Shown here one piece after another: positions 1 to 9,065 of a stretch of DNA of 64,000 nucleotides. The notes under the pieces were generated by a model that was not told where the DNA came from, ran no database searches, and worked only from the letters and a program-made list of their open reading frames with translations. How positions within the stretch are numbered: position 1 is the first letter of the stretch; every line of letters begins with the position of its first letter. The DNA comes from Arenivirga flava (GTDB taxonomy: Bacteria > Actinomycetota > Actinomycetes > Actinomycetales > Microbacteriaceae): positions 2,957,809-3,021,808 of the forward strand of contig NZ_BSUL01000001.1 of assembly GCF_030161575.1 (NCBI RefSeq), written 5' to 3'. The translations under genes and the position numbers were made by a program.

Positions 1-57
1 CTCGCGCTCGCCGTCGCCTCCGGAGTCGCCGGCATCGTCGGCCTGCTGCACGCCTGA
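1..57 (+). CDS. C-terminal end of an unidentified, probably membrane, protein
   Basis: The window opens inside a reading frame whose last 18 residues are strongly hydrophobic with small residues (LALAVASGVAGIVGLLHA) and which ends with TGA at 55-57. This looks like a final transmembrane helix. The next two plus-strand genes include an Lrp/AsnC regulator, and Lrp genes often sit beside amino-acid exporters (AzlCD or LysE type), so an exporter subunit is possible. The visible part is too short to assign a family. Confidence 0.5.
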   Translation, partial: LALAVASGVAGIVGLLHA

Positions 58-80
58 GCGCCGGAACGGGGGATGAGCGG

Positions 81-425
81 ATGAGCGAGCAGCCGGCCGA
101 GGAGCCCACCGTCTGGAGCGTGGTCGCCGACCCCGATGAGGAGCGGATCGCCGGCATGCCCGCCTTCCTGCGTGGCACGATGTTCGGCGGCACGGGGCCG
201 ACCGTCGGCTGGCTGCTGCGCAACGAGGGGCCCCACGCGGCGCGGCGCGTCGAGCTGCTGCCGGAGGACCCGGAGCAGCCCGTCGACGGTCCGCTGCGCT
301 GGGAGTCGGTGCCCGCCGGCGGTTCCGTGCCCTTCCGCGCCGGACGCCGCCTGCTCCGGCTGCGGTGGTTCCAGCGCCGCGAGGACTCGCGCTACTGGCG
401 GCTCGTCGCCCTGCCGAGCAGCTGA
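81..425 (+). CDS. Hypothetical protein, 114 aa
   Basis: A small acidic-to-basic soluble protein with no family I recognise. It starts at ATG 81 after a GGGGGATGAG stretch that can serve as a ribosome site. There is no signal peptide, membrane segment or Cys/His cluster. The C-terminal third is Arg- and Trp-rich (LRLRWFQRRED region). Its stop overlaps the start of the Lrp gene by one base (TGATG), so the two are very probably translationally coupled; a role linked to the regulator or to the gene upstream is possible but not shown. Confidence 0.75.
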   Translation: MSEQPAEEPTVWSVVADPDEERIAGMPAFLRGTMFGGTGPTVGWLLRNEGPHAARRVELLPEDPEQPVDGPLRWESVPAGGSVPFRAGRRLLRLRWFQRREDSRYWRLVALPSS

Positions 426-913
426 TGGCCGCGCAGTTCGACGCTGTCGACCGGGCGATCCTCGCGGAGCTCGCCCGCAACGCCCGGCTGCCCAACAACG
501 CCCTCGCCGCGGCGGTCGGCATCGCGCCGTCCACCTGCCTCACCCGCGTGCGCGCGCTGCAGGCCGCCGGGGTCATCACGGGCTTCCGCACCGAGGTGTC
601 GATGCGCGCGATCGACCGCCCGCTGCAGGCCATGATCTCGGTCGGGCTGTCGGCGGACGTGCGCGCCGACATCCGCGACTACGCCCGGCGGTTCATCCGC
701 TACCCCCAGGTGCTCGACGTGTACTACCTCGCCGGGCGCGACGACTTCCTCGTCAACGTCGCGGTGCGCGACACCGACGAGCTGCGCGATTTCGTCACCG
801 ACTACCTCAGCGCCGACCCGGGCGTCGCGCGCACCGAGACGAGCATCGTCTTCGAGCACCTGCGCGACCTGCGGCTGTTCCCCGACCCGGATGCGGGGCC
901 GCCGGTCTTCTGA
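425..913 (+). CDS. Lrp/AsnC family transcriptional regulator
   Basis: A 162-aa protein with the standard two-part layout. An N-terminal AsnC-type winged helix-turn-helix covers about residues 4-60 (LDRAILAELARNARL-like start, then VGIAPSTCLTRVRALQ as recognition region). A C-terminal RAM/ligand-binding alpha-beta domain covers about residues 65-150. Members bind amino acids and assemble as dimers to octamers on DNA. I chose ATG 425 because it overlaps the upstream stop and gives the usual family length; an upstream in-frame start would add 20 unconserved residues. The target is unknown, possibly the truncated membrane protein at the window edge. Confidence 0.9.
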   Translation: MAAQFDAVDRAILAELARNARLPNNALAAAVGIAPSTCLTRVRALQAAGVITGFRTEVSMRAIDRPLQAMISVGLSADVRADIRDYARRFIRYPQVLDVYYLAGRDDFLVNVAVRDTDELRDFVTDYLSADPGVARTETSIVFEHLRDLRLFPDPDAGPPVF

Positions 914-937
914 GGACGCTGCGGCGTGCGGACGCGG

Positions 938-1010
938 TGCCCCCGGCAGGAATCGAACCTGCGACCAAGAGATTAGAAGGCTCCTGCTCTATCCGCTGAG
1001 CTACGGGGGC
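938..1010 (-). tRNA. tRNA-Arg (anticodon TCT)
   Basis: Read on the minus strand the segment folds as a tRNA. A 7-bp acceptor stem forms from 1010-1004 (GCCCCCG) and 945-939 (CGGGGGC), the D-arm contains AGCGGATA, the anticodon loop is CTTCTAA, and the T-arm contains GGTTCGATTCC. The anticodon TCT reads AGA codons, which are rare in this GC-rich genome. No 3' CCA is encoded. Confidence 0.95.
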
Positions 1011-1095
1011 GCGATGGCCAGTGTAGTCAGGAGCGGGCGTCGAGCGGATGGCGCGGCGCGGGTGATGAGCAGCCCGGTCGACCTCGTCGGACCGG

Positions 1096-1731
1096 TCAGG
1101 CCGCGACGCGCTCCACCGCGGCGGCGAGTGACTCGGCGTCGTGGAAGACGCCGAACACCGGACCGCCGGGCTGCAGCGCGGCGCCCGCGGCGAGCGGGCC
1201 GACCGGCACCGGGTCGAAGCCGATCCGGTCGACGAACGCGCTCACGACGGCGACCGCCTCGGCGTCGTCGCCGGCGACGCCCAGCGCGCGTCGGCGCTGG
1301 TGGCCGGCGGCGCGGGCGTCCTCCTCGAGCTCGTGGTAGCCGAGCTGGTTGAGGGTCTTCACGAGGCGGGTGCCGGTGAAATGCCGCTGCACGATGGTGC
1401 TGCTGCCGTCCTCGGCCGCGTCGAGCTCGGGCAGCGGTCCGTCGACGGGCTCCCACTGGTTCATGAGGTCGATGACCACCCTGCCGGCCAGGATCGCGGG
1501 GTCGACCGTGCGGAACTCGTGCATCGGCACCGCCAGCACGACCAGGTCGGCGCCGTCCACGGCCTCCGCGGCGGTGGCGGCCCGGGCGCCCGGGGCGAGC
1601 ATCTCGACGATGAGTCGGATGCGCGCCGGATCGCCCGACGCGGCCACGGTCACGTCGTCCCCGGCCGCCAGGGCGGCTCGGGCGAGGCTCGTGCCGACGC
1701 GGCCGGCCCCCAGGATCGCGATGCTGCTCAT
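1096..1731 (-). CDS. NADPH-dependent F420 reductase-like oxidoreductase
   Basis: A 211-aa protein with an N-terminal Rossmann NAD(P) fold (MSSIAILGAGRVGTSLARA, GxGxxG at residues 8-13) and the short-chain layout of the F420-dependent NADP oxidoreductase (COG2085) family: a VVLAVP strand near residue 65, VIDLMNQ near 88 and VKTLNQLGYHEL near 125. These enzymes move hydride between NADPH and F420 or related acceptors. Small actinobacterial relatives are often annotated only as NAD(P)-binding oxidoreductases, so the acceptor is uncertain. ATG 1731 is the only start that leaves the GxGxxG loop at the usual distance. The gene stands alone, with the IR/direct-repeat region upstream. Confidence 0.75.
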   Translation of the reverse strand: MSSIAILGAGRVGTSLARAALAAGDDVTVAASGDPARIRLIVEMLAPGARAATAAEAVDGADLVVLAVPMHEFRTVDPAILAGRVVIDLMNQWEPVDGPLPELDAAEDGSSTIVQRHFTGTRLVKTLNQLGYHELEEDARAAGHQRRRALGVAGDDAEAVAVVSAFVDRIGFDPVPVGPLAAGAALQPGGPVFGVFHDAESLAAAVERVAA

Positions 1732-1834
1732 GCTCCATGCAACCGCATGTATCCGCCCGCTATTCCGGCGCCCGCCCGAGTGCCCGACCGCTCGCGCGCT
1801 CGACGGCCCCGCCCGCATCCGCTCGCCCCACAGC

Positions 1835-1950
1835 CCTCTTGCCAAACGACGGAGATTGGACGGAGCGGCCAGGAGCGAAGGCTGCAGAACCAGGGAAGTC
1901 GGCGACGACGATGCCCCCGAACGCTCAGATCTCCGTCGTTTGGTAAAAGG
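1835..1950. repeat. Inverted-repeat element A
   Basis: Positions 1835-1856 and 1929-1950 are reverse complements at 20 of 22 positions, with a perfect 15-bp core (CCAAACGACGGAGAT at 1842-1856). They enclose 72 bp. The layout, long arms around a spacer with purine-rich direct repeats on one side, is seen again at 26458-26694. It could be a small non-autonomous mobile element, a long stem in a transcript, or a regulatory repeat. Confidence 0.7.
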
Positions 1951-2137
1951 CTGAGCGGGGAGAGGCTGAGGGGGAAAAGCTGAGCGGCGAAAGGCTGTGC
2001 CGCGAAGGGCTGAGCGGGGAGAGGCTGAGGGGCGAGCGCCAGAGGGGCGGGGGTGAGGGGGTGAAGGGGGCGAGGCGAGGGGCTGGTGCGCGGTCGGTGA
2101 CCGGGCGAGCAGCGCCCCGGCGGTCGGTGACCGGGCG
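1949..2137. repeat. Purine-rich direct repeats next to IR element A
   Basis: A 25-bp unit beginning GGCTGAGCGGGGAGAGGCTG occurs perfectly at 1949-1973 and 2008-2032, with shorter degenerate copies between and after. Further on, the 17-bp CGGTCGGTGACCGGGCG occurs at 2091-2107 and 2121-2137; each copy can itself fold as a CGGTC/GACCG mini-hairpin. The block is G/A-rich on the plus strand throughout. Confidence 0.75.
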
Positions 2138-2162
2138 GTGAGTGCCGGCGCGCGGCGGGCGC

Positions 2163-3413
2163 TCAGCCGCGGAACGCCGAGCCGAGCATGTCGAGCGGAT
2201 GCGTCAGCCGCCAGGCGAGGCCCGGATCGCGGAGCGCACCGCCGGCCTCCACGCGAGCGGATGCGGTGCGCTCCGCCACCGTCGCCACCGCCTCGCCGGC
2301 CTTGGCGCCGGCGCGGATCGTCCGGATCTCGTCGAGCTGGTAGTCGATGTCGTCCGGCGACGGCACGCCGCCGACGGTGACGAGCGGCTCGCCGAGCACC
2401 AGATCGATGCGCTCGCCCCACGCGGTGCGCAGTTCGCCGACGACGGTCCCCGCCGGCAGCGCCTCGATCTGCGCGGTGGCCGCGGCGGCCGACTCCATGA
2501 ACGTGGTGACCGTCGCCGCCATGGCGTCGTAGGAGGGCTGGCGCATGAACGCCGCGGTGAGCGTCTCGCCCGAGTCGGTGGTCAGGCTGAGCACGACGGT
2601 GACCGCGGCCGCGTTCGTGTAGCTGCGCGAGACCGTCGTAGCGGCGCCGGCAGGCTCGTAGCGGTTGGTGTTGGTGATGCTCGCGCCGTTGACGGCGCCG
2701 ATGCCGTCGGTGGTGACGAGCGAGGCGATGAGGGGATCGGCGGCCGCGAGCGCGCCGATGCGCACCAGGTCCTCGGCCGTGGAGACGCTGTCGCCGCTGA
2801 GCCCCGAGGCGTCCGCCAAGGCGGTGCCGTCGAAGCCGTGCTCGACGAGCCACGCCTCGGCGGCCGCCAGGTACTCGGCCTGGCTGCCGAACGCCCAGCG
2901 CACGAGCATGTCGGCGTGGTTGTTGCTGGCCGAGAGCAGCGAGGCGGCGATCATCTCGCGCTCGGTCCACCGCGAGCCGACGGTCACCGGGATCGTGCGC
3001 GCGCCGGCGAAGACGAGCGACTGGTAGGCGGCGAAGTCCTCGTCGGTCACGACGACGCTCTCGCCGTTGCGCCCGGCCTCGAGCGGATGCGCATCCAGGG
3101 TCACGAGCGCCGACACGAGCTTGGCGGAGCCGCCCATCGGGATCGACTCGAAGGCGCCGACCTCGTCGCCGCCGGTGCTCGCGAGCAGCGTCTCGCCGTC
3201 GCCGACGATGACCGCGGACTGCCCGTCCTCCGGCAGCGCCAGCGGCGGGCTGGCGATCTCGGCGTCCTCGAGCTGCGCCAGGTGCACGGATGCGGCCGGC
3301 AGGCTGGGCAGGATCGTCGTCCCGAGGAACAGTCCGGGCAGCAGGATCGCCACGGTGCCGATCGCGATGCCGATGCCCCGTCCGCTGCGCCGCCGCGCGA
3401 TCTCCTCAGCCAT
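2163..3413 (-). CDS. D-alanyl-D-alanine carboxypeptidase (S11)-like protein, catalytic motifs apparently lost
   Basis: A 416-aa protein with an N-terminal signal/anchor helix (about residues 12-35) and an S11 penicillin-binding fold by length and pattern. By eye the SxxK position reads G-S-A-K (PMGGSAKLVSAL), so the catalytic Ser is Gly (codon GGC, one base from AGC). The second motif, S-N-N (LLSASNNHAD), is kept. The KTG position in the next block (TTVSRSYT) reads SRS. If that alignment is right the protein cannot act as an acyl-enzyme carboxypeptidase, and a binding or scaffold role at the cell wall is more likely. It starts at ATG 3413 and is monocistronic, with a hairpin upstream that ends the fumC operon. 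Confidence 0.75.
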   Translation of the reverse strand: MAEEIARRRSGRGIGIAIGTVAILLPGLFLGTTILPSLPAASVHLAQLEDAEIASPPLALPEDGQSAVIVGDGETLLASTGGDEVGAFESIPMGGSAKLVSALVTLDAHPLEAGRNGESVVVTDEDFAAYQSLVFAGARTIPVTVGSRWTEREMIAASLLSASNNHADMLVRWAFGSQAEYLAAAEAWLVEHGFDGTALADASGLSGDSVSTAEDLVRIGALAAADPLIASLVTTDGIGAVNGASITNTNRYEPAGAATTVSRSYTNAAAVTVVLSLTTDSGETLTAAFMRQPSYDAMAATVTTFMESAAAATAQIEALPAGTVVGELRTAWGERIDLVLGEPLVTVGGVPSPDDIDYQLDEIRTIRAGAKAGEAVATVAERTASARVEAGGALRDPGLAWRLTHPLDMLGSAFRG

Positions 3414-3504
3414 GGGGACAGGCTACGGGCGGGCCGCGCCGCCTGACCGCATCCGATGGCCGCGTCGTCGTCGATCGTGATCGACCCGAGACCGCCGGGG
3501 GCGG

Positions 3505-3539
3505 CGGAGGGGATGGATGCGCGCATCCGTCCCCCTCCG
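3505..3539 (-). terminator. Intrinsic terminator-like hairpin after fumC
   Basis: Arms CGGAGGGGATGGATGCG and its near-complement (one bulge, one wobble) face each other across a minimal loop at about 3521, 11 bp beyond the fumC stop in the direction of transcription. There is no U-tract, as is usual in high-GC actinobacteria. Confidence 0.55.
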
Positions 3540-3549
3540 CTCCAGGCGA

Positions 3550-4950
3550 TCAGCCCGGGTGCGTCATCGAGAGCACGTCGAGGGCGGCATCGAGCTGCTC
3601 CTCGGTGATCTCGCCGCGCTCGACGAAGCCGAGGTCGACGACGGCCTCGCGCACGGTGAGCTTCTCGGCGACCGAGTGCTTGGCGATCTTCGCCGCCGCC
3701 TCGTAGCCGATGATCTTGTTCAGCGGGGTCACGATCGACGGGCTCGACTCGGCGAGCGCGCGGGCGCGCTCGACGTTCGCCTCGAGGCCGTCGACGGTCT
3801 TGTCGGCGAGCACCCGCACCGAGTTGGCGAGCAGGCGGATCGACTCGAGCAGCGCGGTGCCCATGACCGGGATCGCCACGTTGAGTTCGAAGGAGCCGCT
3901 GGCGCCGGCCCAGGCGATGGTCGCGTCGTTGCCGATCACGCGCGCGCTCACCATCAGCACGGCCTCGGGGACCACGGGGTTGACCTTGCCGGGCATGATG
4001 GACGAGCCGGGCTGCAGGTCGGGGATGTGCAGCTCGCCGAGGCCCGTGTTCGGGCCCGAGCCCATCCAGCGCAGGTCGTTGTTGATCTTGGTCAGGCTGA
4101 CGGCGATGACGCGCAGCGCACCGGAGGCGTCGACGAGGCCGTCGCGCGCTCCCTGCGCCTCGAAGTGGTCGAGCGCCTCGGTGATCGGCAGGCCGCTGTC
4201 GCTCGCGAGCTCGGCGATGACCTCCTGCGGGAATCCGACGGGGGTGTTGATGCCGGTGCCGGTGGCGGTGCCGCCGAGCGGCACCTCCGCCACGCGGGGG
4301 AGGGCGCTCTCGACGCGCTCGATGCCGAGGCGGATCTGGCGCGCGTAGCCGGCGAACTCCTGGCCAAGCGTGACGGGGGTGGCGTCCATGAGGTGCGTGC
4401 GGCCGGCCTTGACGACCGACCTCCACAGCTCGGCCTTCGCCTCGAGCGCCTTCGCCAGGTGGTCGAGCGCCGGGATGAGGTCGTGGATCAGCGCACCGGT
4501 CACGGCGACGTGCACCGAGGTCGGGAAGACGTCGTTCGACGACTGCGAGGCGTTGACGTGGTCGTTCGGATGCACCGGAGCGCCGAGGATCTCGGTCGCC
4601 AGCGTGGCGAGCACCTCGTTGGCGTTCATGTTCGACGACGTGCCGGAGCCGGTCTGGTAGACGTCGACCGGGAATTGGTCGAGGTGGCGGCCGCCGATGA
4701 TCTGCTCCGCGGCGCCGACGATCGCCTGCGCGACGTCGTCGGCGATGATGCCGCGCCGACCGTTGACGATCGCGGCGGCCCGCTTGATGCGCGCCAGCGC
4801 GATGATCTGACCGGGCTCGAGACCGGCCCCCGAGATCGGGAAGTTCTCCACCGCGCGCTGGGTCTGCGCCCGGTAGAGGGCCTTCGCGGGCACCCGCACC
4901 TCGCCCATGGTGTCGTGCTCGATGCGGAAGTCCTGGTTCTCGTCCACCAC
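3550..4950 (-). CDS. fumC: Class II fumarate hydratase
   Basis: Reversible hydration of fumarate to L-malate in the TCA cycle; a soluble homotetramer. The fumarase/aspartase signature [11 protein letters not shown] is present near residue 317, with the earlier conserved blocks [27 protein letters not shown] and [16 protein letters not shown], so the active-site His and Ser loops are intact. I chose GTG 4950: an AAGGAG lies 9 nt upstream, and the resulting 466 aa is the family norm. A TTG at 5004 overlapping the upstream stop would add 18 unconserved residues. It is the last gene of the xseA-xseB-DUF4245-carbonic anhydrase-fumC set, probably one transcript. Confidence 0.93.
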   Translation of the reverse strand: MVDENQDFRIEHDTMGEVRVPAKALYRAQTQRAVENFPISGAGLEPGQIIALARIKRAAAIVNGRRGIIADDVAQAIVGAAEQIIGGRHLDQFPVDVYQTGSGTSSNMNANEVLATLATEILGAPVHPNDHVNASQSSNDVFPTSVHVAVTGALIHDLIPALDHLAKALEAKAELWRSVVKAGRTHLMDATPVTLGQEFAGYARQIRLGIERVESALPRVAEVPLGGTATGTGINTPVGFPQEVIAELASDSGLPITEALDHFEAQGARDGLVDASGALRVIAVSLTKINNDLRWMGSGPNTGLGELHIPDLQPGSSIMPGKVNPVVPEAVLMVSARVIGNDATIAWAGASGSFELNVAIPVMGTALLESIRLLANSVRVLADKTVDGLEANVERARALAESSPSIVTPLNKIIGYEAAAKIAKHSVAEKLTVREAVVDLGFVERGEITEEQLDAALDVLSMTHPG

Positions 4951-5000
4951 GTCGTGGGTCTCCTTCTGCTTGCCGGATTCGGAACGTTGCAGGTCGGCGC

Positions 5001-5642
5001 TCAAGCGAGCCCGACGATGCTGTCGGGCACGGCACGTCCTTCGGACAGCACGTAGTTCGCCCCGACGATCGCCAGGCTACCGTCGGCGACCGCGGCCGCG
5101 ATGATCTCCGAGTGCTCGAGCAGTCCTGCCACGGTGTTGCGCAGGTGCACCCGTCCGACCTCGCCGGCGTCGACCGTCGCGGGGTCGATCGATCCGGTGA
5201 CGGGAGCGGTGTGCGCCACCGCGCGCACGGCGGGAGCGATGCGGTCGGTGAGGAAGCGGATCTGCGGCGGCAGCGGGGCCGCGTCCTTGGCCGTCGCGTC
5301 GATGGCCGCGCGCACGGCGCCGCACTCGTCGTGGCCGAGCACCACGAGCATCGAGACGCCGAGCACGGCCACGGCGTACTCGAGGCTGCCGACGACGGAG
5401 TCGCCGAGCACCTGGCCGGCGTTGCGCACGACGAACAGGTCGCCCAACCCCTGGTCGAAGATGACCTCGGCGGCGAGGCGCGAGTCGCTGCAGCCGAACA
5501 GCGCCACCGTCGGCGCCTGCGAGTGCGCGAGCGCGGCGCGGCGCTCGGCGTCCTGGCGCGGGTGCAGCGGGGTGCCGTCGATGAAGCGCTGGTTGCCGGC
5601 GAGCAGATCGTTCCAGGCCTCGGCGGGGGTCGTGCGGGTCAT
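5001..5642 (-). CDS. Beta-class carbonic anhydrase
   Basis: A 213-aa zinc enzyme interconverting CO2 and bicarbonate. The zinc ligands are visible: Cys-Ser-Asp-Ser-Arg (CSDSRLAAE, near residue 50, giving Cys and the Asp/Arg dyad) and His...Cys in [11 protein letters not shown] near residue 105. The [22 protein letters not shown] block is typical. The start ATG 5642 overlaps the upstream DUF4245 stop by 4 bp (ATGA). Bicarbonate supply for anaplerosis fits its place next to fumC. Confidence 0.92.
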   Translation of the reverse strand: MTRTTPAEAWNDLLAGNQRFIDGTPLHPRQDAERRAALAHSQAPTVALFGCSDSRLAAEVIFDQGLGDLFVVRNAGQVLGDSVVGSLEYAVAVLGVSMLVVLGHDECGAVRAAIDATAKDAAPLPPQIRFLTDRIAPAVRAVAHTAPVTGSIDPATVDAGEVGRVHLRNTVAGLLEHSEIIAAAVADGSLAIVGANYVLSEGRAVPDSIVGLA

Positions 5643-6313
5643 TCGGATCCTTCTCCCTGGCCGCTGCGGTCGGTTGCGGCTGCGAGCATCGCGGCGGCGA
5701 GCTGCTCGAAGTCCTCGGGATCGGCGCGCCCGCTCAGCACGTAGGCGTCGGGGCCGACCCAGGTGACGAGCGAGTAGGCGAGGTTGCCCGCATCGGGGTC
5801 CTCGCGGTCGTCGTAGACCGTCCACTCGCGGCCGCCGATGGTGGTCACCCCGGTGGCCGGCTGCAGCTCCAGCTGCACCGCGACCCAGGTCTCGTTGGCA
5901 TCGAGCGCCTGGGTGGCGCCGATGTAGCCGTCGCCGAGCACCGCATCCTCGTCGGTAAGGTAGCCGATCGTCCAGGTGGTGATGCCGTCGCGCCCCGTGC
6001 GCACCTCGGCGCGGTTGGCGGCCCATCCGTCCGGCATCTCGGCGACGGTCAGGTCGGAGCCGATCTCGCCGGCCTGGGCCGCGATGGCCGCGGGGTCGAC
6101 GAACTCGCGCTCGGGTTCGCCGGGGCGCACCACGACGAGCACCATCACGAGCACGACGGCCAGCGACACCAGGGTGGCGATCACGAGGTTGAAAAGGGTC
6201 TGATTGGCCCGGTGCCTGCGCGAGTTCTCGGCCTTGCGGGCGGCGGTCTCGTCCGGGGTCTCGGGGCGGCCCAGCTCGGCGACGATCCGCGGCTCGGCGG
6301 CCCTGCGCGCCAT
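5639..6313 (-). CDS. DUF4245 family membrane-anchored protein
   Basis: A 224-aa protein: a charged N-terminal cytoplasmic stretch, one transmembrane helix at about residues 38-60 (LFNLVIATLVSLAVVLVMVLV) and an extracytoplasmic DUF4245 domain (WAANRAE, then a GYIGATQ strand region and a C-terminal YVLSGRADPEDFEQLAAAM). The function is unknown; the family is common in actinobacteria, typically between xseB and fumC/carbonic anhydrase as here. ATG 6313 is preferred over an upstream in-frame start because it overlaps the xseB stop (TGATG) and the extra residues are only low-complexity Arg/Pro. Confidence 0.85.
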   Translation of the reverse strand: MARRAAEPRIVAELGRPETPDETAARKAENSRRHRANQTLFNLVIATLVSLAVVLVMVLVVVRPGEPEREFVDPAAIAAQAGEIGSDLTVAEMPDGWAANRAEVRTGRDGITTWTIGYLTDEDAVLGDGYIGATQALDANETWVAVQLELQPATGVTTIGGREWTVYDDREDPDAGNLAYSLVTWVGPDAYVLSGRADPEDFEQLAAAMLAAATDRSGQGEGSE

Positions 6314-6567
6314 CAGGACCCCTCGGCGGCGGCGCGGGCCGCCTCGAGGCGCTCGCGAGCGCCGAGCAGCCACTGCTCGCAGCGGGCGGCGAGCGCCTCA
6401 CCGCGCTCCCAGAGCGCGAGCGACTGCTCGAGGGTGGCGTTGCCCTGCTCGAGCTCGCCGACGACGCGCACGAGCTCGTCGCGCGCCTGCTCGTAGCTCA
6501 GCTCGGCGACGCCTTCGAGGGGCGCGGCGCCGGCCGGGGTCACGGGGTTCTCGGGCACGGTGGCCAT
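6313..6567 (-). CDS. xseB: Exodeoxyribonuclease VII small subunit
   Basis: 84 aa. The family core runs from [20 protein letters not shown] through [14 protein letters not shown] to the C-terminal helix. Several XseB copies bind one XseA to form the nuclease that degrades single-stranded DNA in both directions. It lies 1 bp after the xseA stop and overlaps the next gene by one base, so it is cotranscribed and coupled. Confidence 0.95.
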   Translation of the reverse strand: MATVPENPVTPAGAAPLEGVAELSYEQARDELVRVVGELEQGNATLEQSLALWERGEALAARCEQWLLGARERLEAARAAAEGS

Positions 6568-6568
6568 C

Positions 6569-7846
6569 CTATTCCCGGCCCGCTGGGGCCGATTCCGAGC
6601 GAGCGGATGCGGGGTCCTCGCCGGGCCTGGCGGCCCGCTCGCCCGCGGTGGCGGTGACCGCTCCGCGGGCCAGGGTGAGGGTGAGGGCGGAACCGCTCGG
6701 CGCCTCCGCAGCGTCGCGCAGCACCGCGCCGTCGGCGGTCTGCGCGATGGCGTAGCCGCGGTCGAGGGTGCTCTGGGGCGAGAGGGCGCGCAGGCTGGAG
6801 CGGAGCGCCTCGACACGGTGCGCGGCGAGCTCGAGGCGCCGGTCGACGATCTCGCGACCGCGGGCGGCGGCGCGCGCCACCTCCTCCGCGCGCGTGTCGA
6901 CGAGCCAGGCGGGGTTCGCCAGCGCAGGCCGCGAGCGCAGCTGCTGCAGGCGGTCGAACTCGCTGCGCACGAACGCGCCGAGGCGCAGCGTGAGGCGCGA
7001 GCGCGCCTGCTGCACCCGCGCGAGCTCCTCGACCACGTCGGGCACGACGCGCTTCGCGGCGTCGGTCGGGGTCGATGCGCGCAGGTCGGCCACCTCGTCG
7101 AGGATCGGCCGGTCGGCCTCGTGCCCGATCGCCGAGACGATCGGCGTGCGAGCGGCCGCCGCGGTGCGCACGAGGCGCTCGTCGCTGAAGCCGAGCAGGT
7201 TCTGGAAGTCGCCGCCGCCGCGGGCGACGATGATGACGTCGACCTCCGGATCGGCATCGAGCAGCTCGATCGCCGCGCTCACCTCCGCCGCCGACCTGTC
7301 GCCCTGCACCGCGGTGTGCACGGTGCGGAAGCGCACCTGGGGCCAGCGCAGCTGGGCGTTGCGCAGCACGTCCTTCTCGGCGTCGGAGTCCTTGCCGGTG
7401 ATCAGGCCGATGCAGTGCGGCAGGAAGGGCAGCGGCTTCTTACGCGCCGGATCGAACAGCCCCTCCGCGGCGAGCGTGCGCTTCAGCCGTTCGAGGCGCT
7501 CGAGCAGGTCGCCGAGCCCCACATGGCGCATCTCGAAGACCTGCATGCTGAGCGTGCCGCCCTTGACCCAGTAGTTGGGCTTGAGCGCGGCGATCACGCG
7601 GTCGCCCTGCTTGAGATCGGCGGGCACCTTCGAGCGGACGGACGACCAGATCGAGAAGGAGACGGTGGCGTCGGCCTCGAGGTCCTTGAGCTTGCCGTAG
7701 ACGTTGCCGCCCGAGACCGACCACTGGGTGATCTCGCCCTCGACCCACGCCGTGCCGAGCCGGTCGATCCAGCCCTTGATCTTGCCCGCGAGCAGCGAGA
7801 CCGACCAGGGCGCGTCGGGGGTGGGCGGGCCGACCTCGATGGTCAT
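6569..7846 (-). CDS. xseA: Exodeoxyribonuclease VII large subunit
   Basis: 425 aa. An N-terminal OB-fold domain (about residues 15-110, [21 protein letters not shown]) is followed by the catalytic domain with [14 protein letters not shown], the [16 protein letters not shown] block and [28 protein letters not shown], then the long coiled-coil region that holds XseB and the C-terminal LDRGYAI motif. The start ATG 7846 is divergent from ispH, so the two share an 88-bp promoter region. It heads the five-gene minus-strand operon that ends with fumC. Confidence 0.95.
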   Translation of the reverse strand: MTIEVGPPTPDAPWSVSLLAGKIKGWIDRLGTAWVEGEITQWSVSGGNVYGKLKDLEADATVSFSIWSSVRSKVPADLKQGDRVIAALKPNYWVKGGTLSMQVFEMRHVGLGDLLERLERLKRTLAAEGLFDPARKKPLPFLPHCIGLITGKDSDAEKDVLRNAQLRWPQVRFRTVHTAVQGDRSAAEVSAAIELLDADPEVDVIIVARGGGDFQNLLGFSDERLVRTAAAARTPIVSAIGHEADRPILDEVADLRASTPTDAAKRVVPDVVEELARVQQARSRLTLRLGAFVRSEFDRLQQLRSRPALANPAWLVDTRAEEVARAAARGREIVDRRLELAAHRVEALRSSLRALSPQSTLDRGYAIAQTADGAVLRDAAEAPSGSALTLTLARGAVTATAGERAARPGEDPASARSESAPAGRE

Positions 7847-7922
7847 GCAGCTCCCTCGGTCGATGGTCTGGTGGAACGCTCCGCGCACGCTGCACGCACG
7901 GGACCGGAGCGGGGCCCGAGCG

Positions 7923-7928
7923 TAGACT
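7923..7928 (+). promoter_or_regulatory. -10 box of a leaderless ispH promoter
   Basis: TAGACT ends 6 nt before the GTG at 7935. Initiation 6-7 nt downstream of a -10 box would put the first transcribed base at the start codon. No convincing -35 hexamer is seen. Confidence 0.6.
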
Positions 7929-7934
7929 CCGGGC

Positions 7935-9020
7935 GTGCCCGAGACCGCAGCGACGACCGACCCGCGCAGGGTCGGCGCGCCGCTCACGAGCCTGGCCATG
8001 CCTCGTGCTCGATCGCCTCGAGCGCCGCTCCAGGCTACCGCGGGCGACCGACACGGCCGGGTGCTGCTGGCCGCACCCCGTGGATACTGCGCGGGTGTGG
8101 ACAGGGCGGTGCTCGCCGTGCAGCAGGCCCTCGAGCGCTTCGGCGCCCCCGTGTACGTGCGCAAGGAGATCGTGCACAACAGGCACGTGGTCGACACCCT
8201 CGAGCGGATGGGGGCGGTCTTCGTCGACGAGGTCGACGCCGTGCCCGAGGGTGCGAACGTGGTCTTCTCGGCCCACGGCGTCTCGCCGGCGGTCGTCCAG
8301 CAGGCCGCCGACCGCGGGCTCGCGGCCATCGACGCCACCTGCCCGCTCGTGACCAAGGTGCACCGGGAGGCGCAGCGCTTCGTCCGCGACGAACGCCACA
8401 TCCTGCTCATCGGCCACGCGGGGCACGAGGAGGTCGAGGGCACGATGGGCCAGGCGCCGGGGCGCGTGACGCTCGTGGAGTCGCCGGCGCACGCCGACGT
8501 CGTCGAGCCGCCGGCGGGGCGTCCGCTCGTCTGGCTCTCGCAGACCACGCTCTCCGTCGACGAGACCATGGAGACCGTGCGACGGCTGCGGCTGCGCTTC
8601 CCCGACCTGGCCGATCCGCCGAGCGACGACATCTGCTACGCCACGCAGAACCGTCAGCTCGCGATGCGCAAGCTGGCCGCCCGGAGCGACGTCGTGCTCG
8701 TGGTGGGCTCGGCGAACTCGTCGAACACGCTGCGGCTCGTCGACGTCGCGCTCGAGCACGGCGCCCGCGCGGCCTACCGCGTCGACTTCGCCGAGGAGGT
8801 GCGTCCGGAATGGCTCGCGGGCGCGCGCACCGTCGGTGTGACGAGCGGCGCCAGCGCACCCGAGGTGCTCGTGCAGGAGCTGCTCGACGACCTCGCCGCG
8901 GCGGGCTTCGACACCGTCGAACCGGTCGTCACGGGTTCCGAGGACCTCGTCTTCTCGCTGCCACGCGAGCTGCGCCCCGATCGCGGGGGAGCGGCGCGCG
9001 GAGGACGTCGGACGTCCTGA
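7935..9020 (+). CDS. ispH: 4-hydroxy-3-methylbut-2-enyl diphosphate reductase
   Basis: Last step of the MEP isoprenoid pathway, making IPP and DMAPP from HMBPP with a [4Fe-4S] cluster. The three cluster cysteines are visible in [24 protein letters not shown] and [11 protein letters not shown]. Also present are [14 protein letters not shown] and the SANSSNT phosphate-binding loop. It starts at GTG 7935 directly behind a TAGACT box; a downstream ATG at 7998 would cut 21 poorly conserved residues and remains possible. The C-terminal 15 residues are Arg/Gly-rich. Confidence 0.94.
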   Translation: MPETAATTDPRRVGAPLTSLAMPRARSPRAPLQATAGDRHGRVLLAAPRGYCAGVDRAVLAVQQALERFGAPVYVRKEIVHNRHVVDTLERMGAVFVDEVDAVPEGANVVFSAHGVSPAVVQQAADRGLAAIDATCPLVTKVHREAQRFVRDERHILLIGHAGHEEVEGTMGQAPGRVTLVESPAHADVVEPPAGRPLVWLSQTTLSVDETMETVRRLRLRFPDLADPPSDDICYATQNRQLAMRKLAARSDVVLVVGSANSSNTLRLVDVALEHGARAAYRVDFAEEVRPEWLAGARTVGVTSGASAPEVLVQELLDDLAAAGFDTVEPVVTGSEDLVFSLPRELRPDRGGAARGGRRTS

Positions 9021-9065
9021 CCCTAGACTCGACGCGTCCGGCGCCGAACAGCAGGGGAGAGCCCG

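Larger units (their letters stand above)
1739..2162. other. Gene-free stretch holding an inverted-repeat element and purine-rich direct repeats
   Basis: 424 bp between two minus-strand genes. I see no credible coding frame. It contains a 22-bp imperfect inverted repeat (1835-1856 with 1929-1950), then about 190 bp of G/A-rich direct repeats. Both are described as separate features. The promoter of the oxidoreductase gene must lie near 1740-1800, but I cannot point to clear hexamers. Confidence 0.7.

Noticed and set aside
1835..2137. CRISPR array or insertion sequence
   Set aside because: Repeats are irregular in length and spacing, there is no transposase or cas gene, and no target duplication is visible.
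1739..2162. Open frames through the repeat region (for example a long frame joining 1096-2970 on the minus strand)
   Set aside because: The translation is Arg/Ser/Pro-rich low complexity caused by the repeats; only the 1096-1731 portion carries a family signature.
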